Virus record (IMG/VR): IMGVR_UViG_3300033149_002193
Location: 1-48,344 of that record
DNA: 48,344 nt
Source of the DNA: a virus
Reading direction: 5' to 3' (one strand)
The notes beneath the pieces were generated by a model, which saw only the letters and a list, made by a program, of their open reading frames with translations, did no database searches and had not been told where the DNA came from. This document shows positions 23,021 through 30,991 of this stretch, in pieces. The translations under genes and the position numbers were made by a program. The first letter of the stretch is position 1; each line of letters starts with the position of its first letter.

Positions 23021-23069
23021 GCCCTGCATAATCACCAGCTGTTAAACCTGCAGGGCCTACTGGAAAGGG
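23021..23069 (-). promoter_or_regulatory. Programmed -1 ribosomal frameshift signal
   Basis: On the minus strand the zero frame reads TCC CCT TTC CAG TAG. CCCTTTC fits the X XXY YYZ pattern in the correct frame. Six bases later, GCCCTGCA (23049-23056) pairs perfectly with TGCAGGGC (23021-23028) around a 20-base loop. Weak pairs can extend the stem into the spacer. Confidence 0.7.
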
Positions 23070-23563
23070 GAGCGGGGTTCCTCCTGTTGACCAGTAGGTT
23101 GTACTGGAGCGCTTGGTTGAGGTTGTTGACTACCTCCCATCTCAAGTGCCTTATTAGTGCCAAAAGAAGATTGTCCTCCTGGACGTGGCATCTTAATAGT
23201 CAATCCTTTGTCATTCAAACTAAGAGAATCAATACCTTTCATATCCCCTTGAGGTGTAACATTAAGACTGGAAAGATCACCCCCGCCTAAAGCCTGAAGA
23301 ACCTTATCCATAAAGGCACCCTGTCCGGTAGTTTGTTTCTCAGCTGCCTGCCCCATCTGTTGTGATCGAATCATTTGAGAGGTAGGCACACCAATTGCCT
23401 CACCTGCCCCACCTGCGCCAAAACGTGAACCCATTTCAGCCATAAGGCGAAGGTTAGCGGGGTTACTGAGAAAACCACCAATACCACCTTGAGGAGCAAG
23501 GTTTGCTCCAGTCTCTGCTACTGGTGTAAAGTTTGGATCTTGCAAAAAATCATAAGCTCCCAT
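23057..23563 (-). CDS. Virion-associated protein, frameshift donor (168 aa)
   Basis: The start follows AACAAGGAGATAT. The product is rich in Gly, Gln and Pro and begins MGAYDFLQDPNFTP. It continues with a glycine-rich stretch near residues 22-55 and ends in a proline/glutamine-rich tail. The layout fits small structural or internal virion proteins lying before the ejection proteins. The gene stops at TAG just past the frameshift site, so two products are predicted: the 168-residue short form and a fusion of about 444 residues. Confidence 0.65.
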   Translation of the reverse strand: MGAYDFLQDPNFTPVAETGANLAPQGGIGGFLSNPANLRLMAEMGSRFGAGGAGEAIGVPTSQMIRSQQMGQAAEKQTTGQGAFMDKVLQALGGGDLSSLNVTPQGDMKGIDSLSLNDKGLTIKMPRPGGQSSFGTNKALEMGGSQQPQPSAPVQPTGQQEEPRSPFQ

Positions 23564-23581
23564 AACATATCTCCTTGTTAT

Positions 23582-24466
23582 CTAAAAGAATGAAGCTGCT
23601 GCACCAAGAACACCGCCAATTGCGGCACCAGGAGCGCCTCCTACTGAAGCACCTAATGCTGCACCACTTAAAGCACCCCCAATTGCCTGACTTGTTTGAG
23701 ATGGTTGATTACTCCCTCCTGTTGCACCCATTGCTCCGTTAAGAGCGCCTAAAAATGCACGAGCATAATCAAACAATGAGAGATCCCAAAGAATATCTTT
23801 TGACTGATATTCATAAGCAATCTTATCTAAATCCATTTTGGCCGAATAATACAGTTTATGGAGATCAGCATAAGACATAACCACTGCCTTATTCCAGTCA
23901 AGGTGTTTAGCCCATACTTGTGTTGAAATATCTAAAGTATGAATTCTTAAATCCCCAGCAAATTTATTAACTGCTTTAACATGTGTGCTTTGAATGATTG
24001 ATTTACCAACTACAAAAGCAGTCGATTGAACGGCATTAATATCTCTCATCCCTGCCAGAAAAGAAGGTAAAACTTTAGAGTTAATATCATCTTGAAGTAG
24101 TTCAGAATGGGCCGCAACTGCATTATTAATCTCAGGCCCATTAGTTATGTTCTCATAGACCTGACCCCATAAGTCACATACATCAACACCTCCTATAAAC
24201 TTACCAAACATATCCCATAGACTTGGAAAGTTCTTAATTTCATATACTATACTTGAGTCATTTTTATCAACACCAAAGAAACCTTCATTATAGTTAATAG
24301 CCTCATAAGAATTATAAGGTGATTGATTCAATGCAGCATTAAAGGCATAATTAAGTCCATGAGTAACTGTGACACGATCAGGTTCAAAAATCATCTCATG
24401 ATGTGCAGCTTCTAAATAAGGTGCATAACGAACCTCTCCAGCATCTGCAGCACTTGACCCTCCCAT
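23582..24466 (-). CDS. Internal virion protein with glycine-rich membrane-active C-terminus (294 aa)
   Basis: The start follows AAAGGAGAGAAGTT. Most of the product is helical. The last 45 residues are a GG/GA-rich hydrophobic stretch (GGALSGAALGASVGG and on), like the glycine-zipper segments of podovirus ejection proteins that insert into the host membrane. The gene lies in the internal virion cluster. The role as a DNA-ejection channel or conduit component is an inference from layout. Confidence 0.65.
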   Translation of the reverse strand: MGGSSAADAGEVRYAPYLEAAHHEMIFEPDRVTVTHGLNYAFNAALNQSPYNSYEAINYNEGFFGVDKNDSSIVYEIKNFPSLWDMFGKFIGGVDVCDLWGQVYENITNGPEINNAVAAHSELLQDDINSKVLPSFLAGMRDINAVQSTAFVVGKSIIQSTHVKAVNKFAGDLRIHTLDISTQVWAKHLDWNKAVVMSYADLHKLYYSAKMDLDKIAYEYQSKDILWDLSLFDYARAFLGALNGAMGATGGSNQPSQTSQAIGGALSGAALGASVGGAPGAAIGGVLGAAASFF

Positions 24467-24478
24467 AACTTCTCTCCT

Positions 24479-24922
24479 TTAAAGTTTGAGATTAAGAATG
24501 GTTTTTATCTCAAGAAATCCCGTAAGTTTAGCCAATTCTTTAACTCGATCATTACTTGTTTCAGCAGTTATATTTTTACAGCTATTTGTCTTAGCAAATA
24601 TTTTAAGACCATTAATAGCATCAATTGCTGTTTGATTATCCATCTTACGAAGTCCGTAGAGTGCATTGATGCTTAATGATAAATAACCAAAGAGGTTATT
24701 TTGTACTATACTAGTTACACTAATTGCATGTGCTATTTTCTCATTATCGGGATTGTAACTAAAAATTAACCAGCATTGAAATTTTCCTGAAAGGATATTA
24801 CTAAGTACCTGGTTAGTATATTCTATATCATCTTCCCTAGAAATATCATTCGCTGCTACAATAGCAATCTTAATAGCATCCCAGAAGTCTGGAATCTGAT
24901 CAGGCTGAAGTTGGATTAGCAT
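24479..24922 (-). CDS. GNAT-like fold virion-cluster protein (147 aa)
   Basis: The 147-residue product runs from LIQLQPDQIPDFWDAI through a central beta region to NITAETSNDRVKELAKLTGFLEIKTIL. This end pattern is that of GNAT acetyltransferases (Asn-x-x-Val, then Gly-Phe). Such proteins occur between tail and internal virion genes of several podovirus-like phages. Whether it is an enzyme or a structural adaptor is unknown. The start follows GGAGGGTAAATAA. Confidence 0.6.
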   Translation of the reverse strand: MLIQLQPDQIPDFWDAIKIAIVAANDISREDDIEYTNQVLSNILSGKFQCWLIFSYNPDNEKIAHAISVTSIVQNNLFGYLSLSINALYGLRKMDNQTAIDAINGLKIFAKTNSCKNITAETSNDRVKELAKLTGFLEIKTILNLKL

Positions 24923-26017
24923 TTATTTACCCTCCACGGTTCCCATAAAACTTCTTGCGAACCTTCTATCTGTATATTTTACTTGCATATTAATATAGTG
25001 AAGTTCAGAATAATAATTATTCAAATTCCTTAATCTCACCCTAAACTCAATCCCGACAATTCTAAGGAATGCCACACCTTCTTCATTTAATCTAATCCAA
25101 GGTGAAGTTCGAAATGGTTCCTTTTTATTATACCTAAAGTCAACTGCACACCAAAAATCATCAGCCGAGTCAAGACCAAACTGAAGATTTTCAAGAGTTT
25201 TAGTCCCTCGACGACCGAAGTCAAAAACATTAGTCATAATATGCATAGGTGGTGTATCAATAACTCCAGGACTTATAGATAATTGAATATCAGATACATA
25301 CTGAATACCTGTTAAGTTTCCATACCCCCCACCTAATGCAGAATCTTTAAATATATAACCCTTACTCGCATCACTAATAAGAAGTTGTTCTTCAATAGAA
25401 TCAAGAATCATAACAGGATTAGTAAGTTTAGAAAGAAACTCTTTATAACCTAAATTCTTTATCCCCTCTTCTGAATTAATCCAAAGATCTCCTTTAGAAC
25501 TAATAAAAAAATGCTTTTTATCATCTCCTGCTATTGCAGTTTTATTCATTACTCCTATATCAAGTAATTCCTTAAAACCAAATGTAGGCATTGGAGATCC
25601 TACTGGAAGCATTAAAGTAATCCCATCACTTCCATAAACAATAGCATTTTTACCTAGACGTAGGATTTGATAAACATACCCTGACCAACTCATTGGCCGA
25701 TAGCCAGCGTCATTAGTTAAGTTAACCTCAAATGATGCATGACCTATCTGACTCCATGCTACCCAACTCGCTTTATTAACATCAGCAATTGCCCAACCAG
25801 TTATACCTGTAACAACGGTGAAGTCAGTATCAGTATGAATAACATGAGATTCAACTACATATCCTGTAATACCAGTGATTATGACTAATTCATTCGCACT
25901 AAGAGTATAAGTATTACTTTGAGGCGCACCAGTAATACTAGTTATAGTTATTGGCGTGCCTGCATATATATTAGTAAAACAGTCAAAAGTTGTATTAAGT
26001 GTAGGATCTACAGCCAA
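24923..26017 (-). CDS. Tail hub or nozzle protein candidate (364 aa)
   Basis: A TTG start follows AAGGAGGGCTAACCA. The product is beta-rich. After an N-terminal part with repeated ITGITG-type segments it has WVAWSQIG, AGYRPMSWSGYVYQILRLGKNAIVYGSDG and a C-terminal domain. The pattern of propeller-like strands (KNAIVYG, KHFFISSKGDLWI) suggests a tail nozzle or hub protein. The 29062 product ends in a similar style (GQLLIGGPEVTISN). The two could be halves of one ancestral hub protein now separated by the 26031-29058 genes. Confidence 0.6.
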   Translation of the reverse strand: MAVDPTLNTTFDCFTNIYAGTPITITSITGAPQSNTYTLSANELVIITGITGYVVESHVIHTDTDFTVVTGITGWAIADVNKASWVAWSQIGHASFEVNLTNDAGYRPMSWSGYVYQILRLGKNAIVYGSDGITLMLPVGSPMPTFGFKELLDIGVMNKTAIAGDDKKHFFISSKGDLWINSEEGIKNLGYKEFLSKLTNPVMILDSIEEQLLISDASKGYIFKDSALGGGYGNLTGIQYVSDIQLSISPGVIDTPPMHIMTNVFDFGRRGTKTLENLQFGLDSADDFWCAVDFRYNKKEPFRTSPWIRLNEEGVAFLRIVGIEFRVRLRNLNNYYSELHYINMQVKYTDRRFARSFMGTVEGK

Positions 26018-26030
26018 TGGTTAGCCCTCC

Positions 26031-26462
26031 TTAAGTGATGGGCACTGTTACATTTGCGATTGCATGAGTTCCGCCATCATAAGTAAGGATTGCTTCTGCA
26101 TAGTCAATGTAGCCAATAATGGGTTTAGCAGTTGGTGCAGCTACAGTGTCATCATAGATGATTGCGCCCTGAGCTTCAATATTCCCATCTGCAGCCAACC
26201 AACTTGGATTATTCCAACTTGCATATGCTATATTGTTAACATCGTCTCTGGTAATTGTAATGCCAACCAATACTGCCCCACCCATAGTATACCCATTGGC
26301 TGTAGGTAATTCTTCAGCACTTATATCAGCATAAGCATTTTGGGTTGCTTGATTATAGGCAAAGCCTGGGGCCATTAAGATAATCTTAAAGGTATCATTT
26401 GCGAAGTCAATAACCTTCTTTAATAACAACTCTTTAAACTCATTACTTGTTACTGATGCCAT
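26031..26462 (-). CDS. Small beta-rich virion protein candidate (143 aa)
   Basis: The start follows AAGGAGATTAACTA. The product begins MASVTSNEFKELLLKKVIDFANDTFKIILM and continues as beta strands. This resembles small phage proteins that accompany capsid or tail fibres. The C-terminal segment (YDGGTHAIANVTVPIT) is fibre-like. It lies between two tail-protein genes and directly downstream of palindrome copy 9. Confidence 0.6.
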   Translation of the reverse strand: MASVTSNEFKELLLKKVIDFANDTFKIILMAPGFAYNQATQNAYADISAEELPTANGYTMGGAVLVGITITRDDVNNIAYASWNNPSWLAADGNIEAQGAIIYDDTVAAPTAKPIIGYIDYAEAILTYDGGTHAIANVTVPIT

Positions 26463-26479
26463 TAGTTAATCTCCTTATC

Positions 26480-26505
26480 GCTACGTTCAAAAAATGAACA
26501 TAGCA
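26480..26505. repeat. Dispersed palindrome, copy 9
   Basis: CGCTACGTTCA and TGAACATAGCA flank an AAAAA centre. It stands between the stop of the RCC1-BNR gene and the ribosome binding site of the 26462 gene. Confidence 0.85.
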
Positions 26506-29058
26506 TTAAAATTTATCATGCTGTTTTTGGAAATTTGAGTTCCATTTATCTTTGGTAAAAACATTAGGCCAGTTAGTTGGTGCTTTAAATAGTGGATCAC
26601 ATCCTATTGCTACGTTATCAATCCAATGTCTAAAAGGTGTAGACATAACATTCCAATGCTCACCATTATCAGTACTTATAAGAATTGATGTTGAAATTGC
26701 CTGCCCTTTATCATTATAAAGATATTGATTATTAGCAGTATATGCAAAGTAACCCATATCCTCATCAAGAGTTCCTTTATCAACACTTAATTTAACTCCT
26801 TCTAGAGTAATCTGAGGCTTAACATAACCAGTATTATTATAATCATTTGTATGATAGAAATTAAATTTTCCGGTCTCATCTAATACTATAAAGTTATTAT
26901 ATTCAGAACCAGCTACCACTGTTGTACCACCATCAAGAGTTACTGCATATAAATCGTTTAATAATGACCCTCTAAATACCCTATCATAAGTACCGGATAT
27001 AGCAAGAAAATATTTATTTTCAATAGATGAAATAAAAAACTTAAGATTTACTATTCCTGATGTATTTTTATCCGTCGGAATTTCCCAACTATTACCAAGA
27101 TCAGATGAAACATTAAACTGAACATATCCATTACTCTTAATATGAACAGTTATGAGTTTATCATTCCAGTCGAATAAAACTCCAAAATCTGTAAGATATG
27201 ATTGATAAGCATAACGATTAACCTCAATAAAACTCATACCTAGGTCAGATGAAATCATTACTACAGCATCCCCAGTTGAATCTTCAGTATACATAACAGC
27301 AATATTACCAGAAGAATTAATGGCCATTCTATTATGTCCGGACTCATAACGTGAGCCAGGAAAATAATAATAGTTTGAAGTATATTCTTCCACATCAAGA
27401 TAACAAATTAAAATACCCATCCCAACATTTGACCAAGCAGGTTGTAAGGGATTATCTCTATTTATAAGTGCATGATTGTTATAATATCCATAAATATTTT
27501 GTCCTGAAGCTTTGGCAACTGCTCCTTTATTTTCTGCATAGTAAACATTTGTACTAGAAAAAAGAACTGCCCATTTATTATGAGATATATCATATACTGT
27601 AAGAACTAGATCAAATCCTTTACTTGTGTCACCATAATCTGGATACTTTCCAGCAACTGCATAGATAATCTCTCCATCTTGAACACATAACGAAGGCATC
27701 CAACAGTTAATAGGAAGTTGGAATAGTTCCTCTTTATCCCACCTACGCACATGCCAGTGCCCACAAGGTTCATGAGCAGCCAACTGCAGATCAGGTTGAG
27801 TGTAAGGTGAAGTCCCTTCAAAAAGTATATTAACATCAAGACCATTTCCTGATGAATCTACAAACTCAATACATCTCTGGGGTGCACAAGAGTATGAAAG
27901 ATCCTCATATCTTAATCCTAAACCTAAATTAGCACCCCACCCCTGATAACCCCAACTCCAAACATATCCATCTGTATCTATTGCTAAATAACAATAATGA
28001 TAAGTATTAATCTCAAAATCAATAAATTTCCGCTCACCTACAGCCTCACAACCGGTTATAGTAGGAATCCAAAAGGCATCATCGCAGTTTGAAAATCCAA
28101 ACTGATACGAACCCCAACCCCAAGACCAAATATTACCTTCATCATCAAGACAAAAGACACACTCAAACTGGTTTGTTTTAATCTTAGTAATAAACTTATC
28201 ACCAAGAGTAGTTATTTGATGGAAAGTTGTAAGGTCGCCATCTGAACCATTTTGGCAATAAGTCTCCTCTCCCATTGCCCACACAGTGCCATTTGAAAGA
28301 AGAACTACTACACCTGAATAACTTACTCCAAAATCAACTATAGTTTCTCCATCTGGAATTATTAATCCTTCCACCCTAGTAGGCCGGTCGTAATCTAATG
28401 AAGGACTAAAACCCCAGCCCCATGATCCCCAGACATAAACTTTATCATCCACAGTTACACAACCATTAAGAAGAAACTCACAACCCAGGAATTTAATCTT
28501 ATCAGTTAAATAAGGATTCTTTGTAGGATTTTTAATTAACTCATCTATACTGGCATAAATACCTAAGCCTAAAGCATCAGATATATTCTTACCGAAAGTA
28601 TAAAGATAATCATCGTTGCCTATTATTATAGTATGATAATAATCATGGTAGAAATCTTTAAACGTATATTCTGGGGCGCACCTAATCGGTGTATAGAATA
28701 TATTATTAGGCATTACATTCTCATCTAATCCAAAAGCCGACCCACTCTCAGGCTTACCAAAACCCCAAAGCTCTCCTTTAGAATTCATTATTATAGCAGA
28801 GTACTCACCCTGAGTAGCTTTAACCCAGTTACATTGAATACCTACCCGAGTAAATGTTGGGATATCCTTAAAATCATCCCCATATAAATGCCAATCACCT
28901 AACCCACATTCACCACTATAATTATAACCGCAAGTAAATAGTCGGCCAAGTTCGTCTATAATAACGGATGCCTGACCAAGCCCATAGCTACAGTTTGTAG
29001 CTTTAATTCTTAATCCTTTAGTTAAACACTTAGCATTTTTTACTAGTTCATATGGCAT
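26506..29058 (-). CDS. RCC1-BNR double beta-propeller tail protein (850 aa)
   Basis: Residues about 20-400 contain about seven RCC1-type repeats, each with a turn like GELWGFGK, DYLYTFGKN, KVYVWGSWG, GNIWSWGWG or GYVWSWGY. Residues about 430-850 contain Asp-box/BNR motifs such as SSDLGMSF, SSDLGNSW and STDNGEHW, typical of sialidase-like propellers. Two propellers in one phage tail protein suggest receptor or glycan binding at the tail tip. The start is MPYELV at 29058 with weak GGGATAAG. The frame is the same as the upstream gene, separated by one TAA. Confidence 0.8.
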   Translation of the reverse strand: MPYELVKNAKCLTKGLRIKATNCSYGLGQASVIIDELGRLFTCGYNYSGECGLGDWHLYGDDFKDIPTFTRVGIQCNWVKATQGEYSAIIMNSKGELWGFGKPESGSAFGLDENVMPNNIFYTPIRCAPEYTFKDFYHDYYHTIIIGNDDYLYTFGKNISDALGLGIYASIDELIKNPTKNPYLTDKIKFLGCEFLLNGCVTVDDKVYVWGSWGWGFSPSLDYDRPTRVEGLIIPDGETIVDFGVSYSGVVVLLSNGTVWAMGEETYCQNGSDGDLTTFHQITTLGDKFITKIKTNQFECVFCLDDEGNIWSWGWGSYQFGFSNCDDAFWIPTITGCEAVGERKFIDFEINTYHYCYLAIDTDGYVWSWGYQGWGANLGLGLRYEDLSYSCAPQRCIEFVDSSGNGLDVNILFEGTSPYTQPDLQLAAHEPCGHWHVRRWDKEELFQLPINCWMPSLCVQDGEIIYAVAGKYPDYGDTSKGFDLVLTVYDISHNKWAVLFSSTNVYYAENKGAVAKASGQNIYGYYNNHALINRDNPLQPAWSNVGMGILICYLDVEEYTSNYYYFPGSRYESGHNRMAINSSGNIAVMYTEDSTGDAVVMISSDLGMSFIEVNRYAYQSYLTDFGVLFDWNDKLITVHIKSNGYVQFNVSSDLGNSWEIPTDKNTSGIVNLKFFISSIENKYFLAISGTYDRVFRGSLLNDLYAVTLDGGTTVVAGSEYNNFIVLDETGKFNFYHTNDYNNTGYVKPQITLEGVKLSVDKGTLDEDMGYFAYTANNQYLYNDKGQAISTSILISTDNGEHWNVMSTPFRHWIDNVAIGCDPLFKAPTNWPNVFTKDKWNSNFQKQHDKF

Positions 29059-29061
29059 AAC

Positions 29062-29556
29062 TTATCCCAAAAACCCATTTGAAATCGTTACCTCAGGCCC
29101 ACCGATAAGGAGTTGGCCATTAAGGTTACAAACACAAAGACCGTTTGGAATCTCACAGCCCACATATTTTGCCCATGTCCCAGTCTGGGGATCACGAATC
29201 ACCATCACTGCACCATTAGTCATAACAATATAGAATTCATAATCAGCATAGGTCCACGTACTTCCAGCATTAAGCTCGCCAAGCAGGAGGGTGATGACTG
29301 AGTTACGATATTCATAGATGGCAGTTTCTGTACAGACTAAAGTAAACTGTTTTAGTTTGAGAATCTGAGGAAAAGGAAAACTACAGTCTAATTCAGAGGT
29401 ATCAATCTTATCTAATACATCTAATGTCCGTAATATTCTGTTTTCAGAATAAGCCCCATCACTATGAACCATAACCTGAGTATTCTTAGGCGAACGCTCA
29501 TTAGAACGAAGTCCTGCTCCAAGGCCATCTCTGAATATCGTAGTATACTCTCTCAT
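29062..29556 (-). CDS. Tail hub N-terminal-like protein (164 aa)
   Basis: The product starts MREYTTIFRDGLGAG. It runs through beta strands (FTLVCTETAIYEY, YEFYIVMTNGAVMVI) to LLIGGPEVTISNGFLG. This looks like the first propeller blades of a podovirus tail hub or nozzle rather than a full protein. It ends in TAA, in the same frame as the RCC1-BNR gene that follows. The missing remainder may be the 24923 protein. It overlaps the 29969 gene's stop by one base. Confidence 0.6.
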   Translation of the reverse strand: MREYTTIFRDGLGAGLRSNERSPKNTQVMVHSDGAYSENRILRTLDVLDKIDTSELDCSFPFPQILKLKQFTLVCTETAIYEYRNSVITLLLGELNAGSTWTYADYEFYIVMTNGAVMVIRDPQTGTWAKYVGCEIPNGLCVCNLNGQLLIGGPEVTISNGFLG

Positions 29557-29969
29557 TAGAGTTCTCCAAGGGAGTGATCAATATCTGTTAAAGCAAAAGA
29601 ACCTTTTTCTTTCTTTTTGGTATTCTTAATATGGTGCAAGTTTTCACGAGTTCTTTCCGCTGCCATTGAGAGAACCTTATCATAACCGATACCAGGATGT
29701 TCAGCTTCAACCTGCTCTATCATACGTGATACAGCAGGCTTTTCATCCATAAGGTCTGAATGGTCTTCATAGAATTTAGTTGAGAGTTTCTTAAGATAAA
29801 CTGCCTGTCTATTAACATGACTTACCACACCAGGAATCATCTTAAGTGCTTGTTCAACAGCAGCCTTCTGGGTTTGATATAGCATCATATCAAGGTCATT
29901 AGCCTCAAGAGTTCCATCCCTCATCTTCTTAATAATCTCTACAGAATTTAAATGTTTTCGCTTTTCCAC
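29556..29969 (-). CDS. Helical virion-cluster protein (137 aa)
   Basis: A GTG start follows TGGAGGGATAA. The product is mostly charged helices (MEKRKHLNSVEIIKKMRDG and on), with a Lys-rich KNTKKKEKG segment near the C-terminus. Position between the adaptor and tail-hub genes suggests a tail assembly or chaperone role. No family was recognised. Confidence 0.6.
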   Translation of the reverse strand: MEKRKHLNSVEIIKKMRDGTLEANDLDMMLYQTQKAAVEQALKMIPGVVSHVNRQAVYLKKLSTKFYEDHSDLMDEKPAVSRMIEQVEAEHPGIGYDKVLSMAAERTRENLHHIKNTKKKEKGSFALTDIDHSLGEL

Positions 29970-30689
29970 TTATCCCTCCATCTGATCAATCTCAGCAATC
30001 TCTTCCTCGATTGATGTAAAGTTAATACTCCTCAGTTCCTGAATAAGAGCAGCCATCCAATCTTTCGCTCCCTCAGTATTCCGATAAAAAACTTCAAGTT
30101 GATAAAGAGCTGCTAGGAGTAAGACATTATCATAATTAGCGTCCCAGAAACTGGTATCATCATCAGCTGAAAGTGTTGGTGAGAAAAACTTTCCAACTAC
30201 CTCTACAACTAACTTTTCATCTCCAGGAGGAAAGATTAATAAACCCTGTACAGTATCAGCACTAGTCTCATTTAGAACAAGATTAAGAAAAGTTCCCAAC
30301 TCATTCATATCAGTGATATCAATTCCTCTATGTTTCGAGGGAGCATAATAAAGAGGAGTTCCTGATGTAGTTGAAGAGGCCACTTCTGAGTACTGTGTTC
30401 TAAGCCAAGCTAAGTTTCTTTTCTCTAACTTTGAACGTCCAGTAGTATTATTAACCCAGACCTCATGAATCGCTCTACAACGCTCCATAGTAATATAAAA
30501 TCCGTTAGCATCAATCCTATCAAACACCCGACCAAAGATGTCAGGAGTTTCAGGGTGAAGATCAAGCATGCGCTGACCCTTATTAATGTACCAATTGGCG
30601 CCATCATCTTTATAATCAACAGTATCTTTAACCAGATCATAACGGCCTGAGAGTTTGATCAACTGCTTACGGAGTGTAAGAAGACTCAT
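29970..30689 (-). CDS. Head-tail adaptor protein candidate (239 aa)
   Basis: The product begins MSLLTLRKQLIKLSGRYDLVKD and continues with NWYINKGQRMLDLHPETP, a start typical of phage adaptor or gp4-type connector proteins that bind under the portal. Later strands (VEVVGKFFSPTL) precede a helical C-terminus. The ATG lies in the end of the previous gene after GAGGATTG. The order capsid, adaptor, tail hub supports the call. Confidence 0.65.
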   Translation of the reverse strand: MSLLTLRKQLIKLSGRYDLVKDTVDYKDDGANWYINKGQRMLDLHPETPDIFGRVFDRIDANGFYITMERCRAIHEVWVNNTTGRSKLEKRNLAWLRTQYSEVASSTTSGTPLYYAPSKHRGIDITDMNELGTFLNLVLNETSADTVQGLLIFPPGDEKLVVEVVGKFFSPTLSADDDTSFWDANYDNVLLLAALYQLEVFYRNTEGAKDWMAALIQELRSINFTSIEEEIAEIDQMEG

Positions 30690-30919
30690 ATATCAATCCT
30701 CATTTCAATAGTAACATTGTTAATTGCTCCTTTTCTTTCTACATAAGCAAGATTACCACTCTTCTCTGCTTTCTTTTCCTTATCAGTCATCTTTCTCTCA
30801 AAGTTTATATAACTGAGATATGTAGTGGTCTTTTTTTCAAAGTCCTGAAGGAGCTTAGCTATTGCAGACTCAAGTTTAATCTTTTCCTTCTTAACCTGTT
30901 CAATAGTCATATCTGCCAT
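30686..30919 (-). CDS. Small coiled-coil protein (77 aa)
   Basis: The start follows AGGAGAATGAG. Residues 1-50 form a charged coiled coil (EQVKKEKIKLESAIAKLLQDFEK). The gene follows the major capsid gene, across palindrome copy 10, and overlaps the adaptor gene. It could be a small neck or head-completion protein. Confidence 0.6.
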   Translation of the reverse strand: MADMTIEQVKKEKIKLESAIAKLLQDFEKKTTTYLSYINFERKMTDKEKKAEKSGNLAYVERKGAINNVTIEMRIDI

Positions 30920-30929
30920 CTCATTCTCC

Positions 30930-30956
30930 TGCTATATTCAAAAATTGAACATAGCA
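30930..30956. repeat. Dispersed palindrome, copy 10
   Basis: TGCTATATTCA and TGAACATAGCA flank an AAAAT centre. It lies in the gap after the capsid gene and before the ribosome binding site of the 30919 gene. Confidence 0.85.
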
Positions 30957-30991
30957 AGGATCACATAGTGACCCCTGCCAATTAATTACTA

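Larger units (their letters stand above)
22230..23563 (-). other. Predicted frameshift fusion product (about 444 aa)
   Basis: Translation from 23563 with a -1 slip at CCCTTTC (23063-23069) gives about 167 residues of the upstream protein, 23 linker residues and 254 residues of the downstream one. The unslipped product ends one codon after the slip site. Confidence 0.6.

Noticed and set aside
29062-29070. Possible -1 slippery site TTTGGGA just before the stop of the 29062 gene
   Set aside because: It is in the correct phase, but the -1 frame closes after about five codons and no strong stem follows. Same-frame stop readthrough is the only option worth testing.
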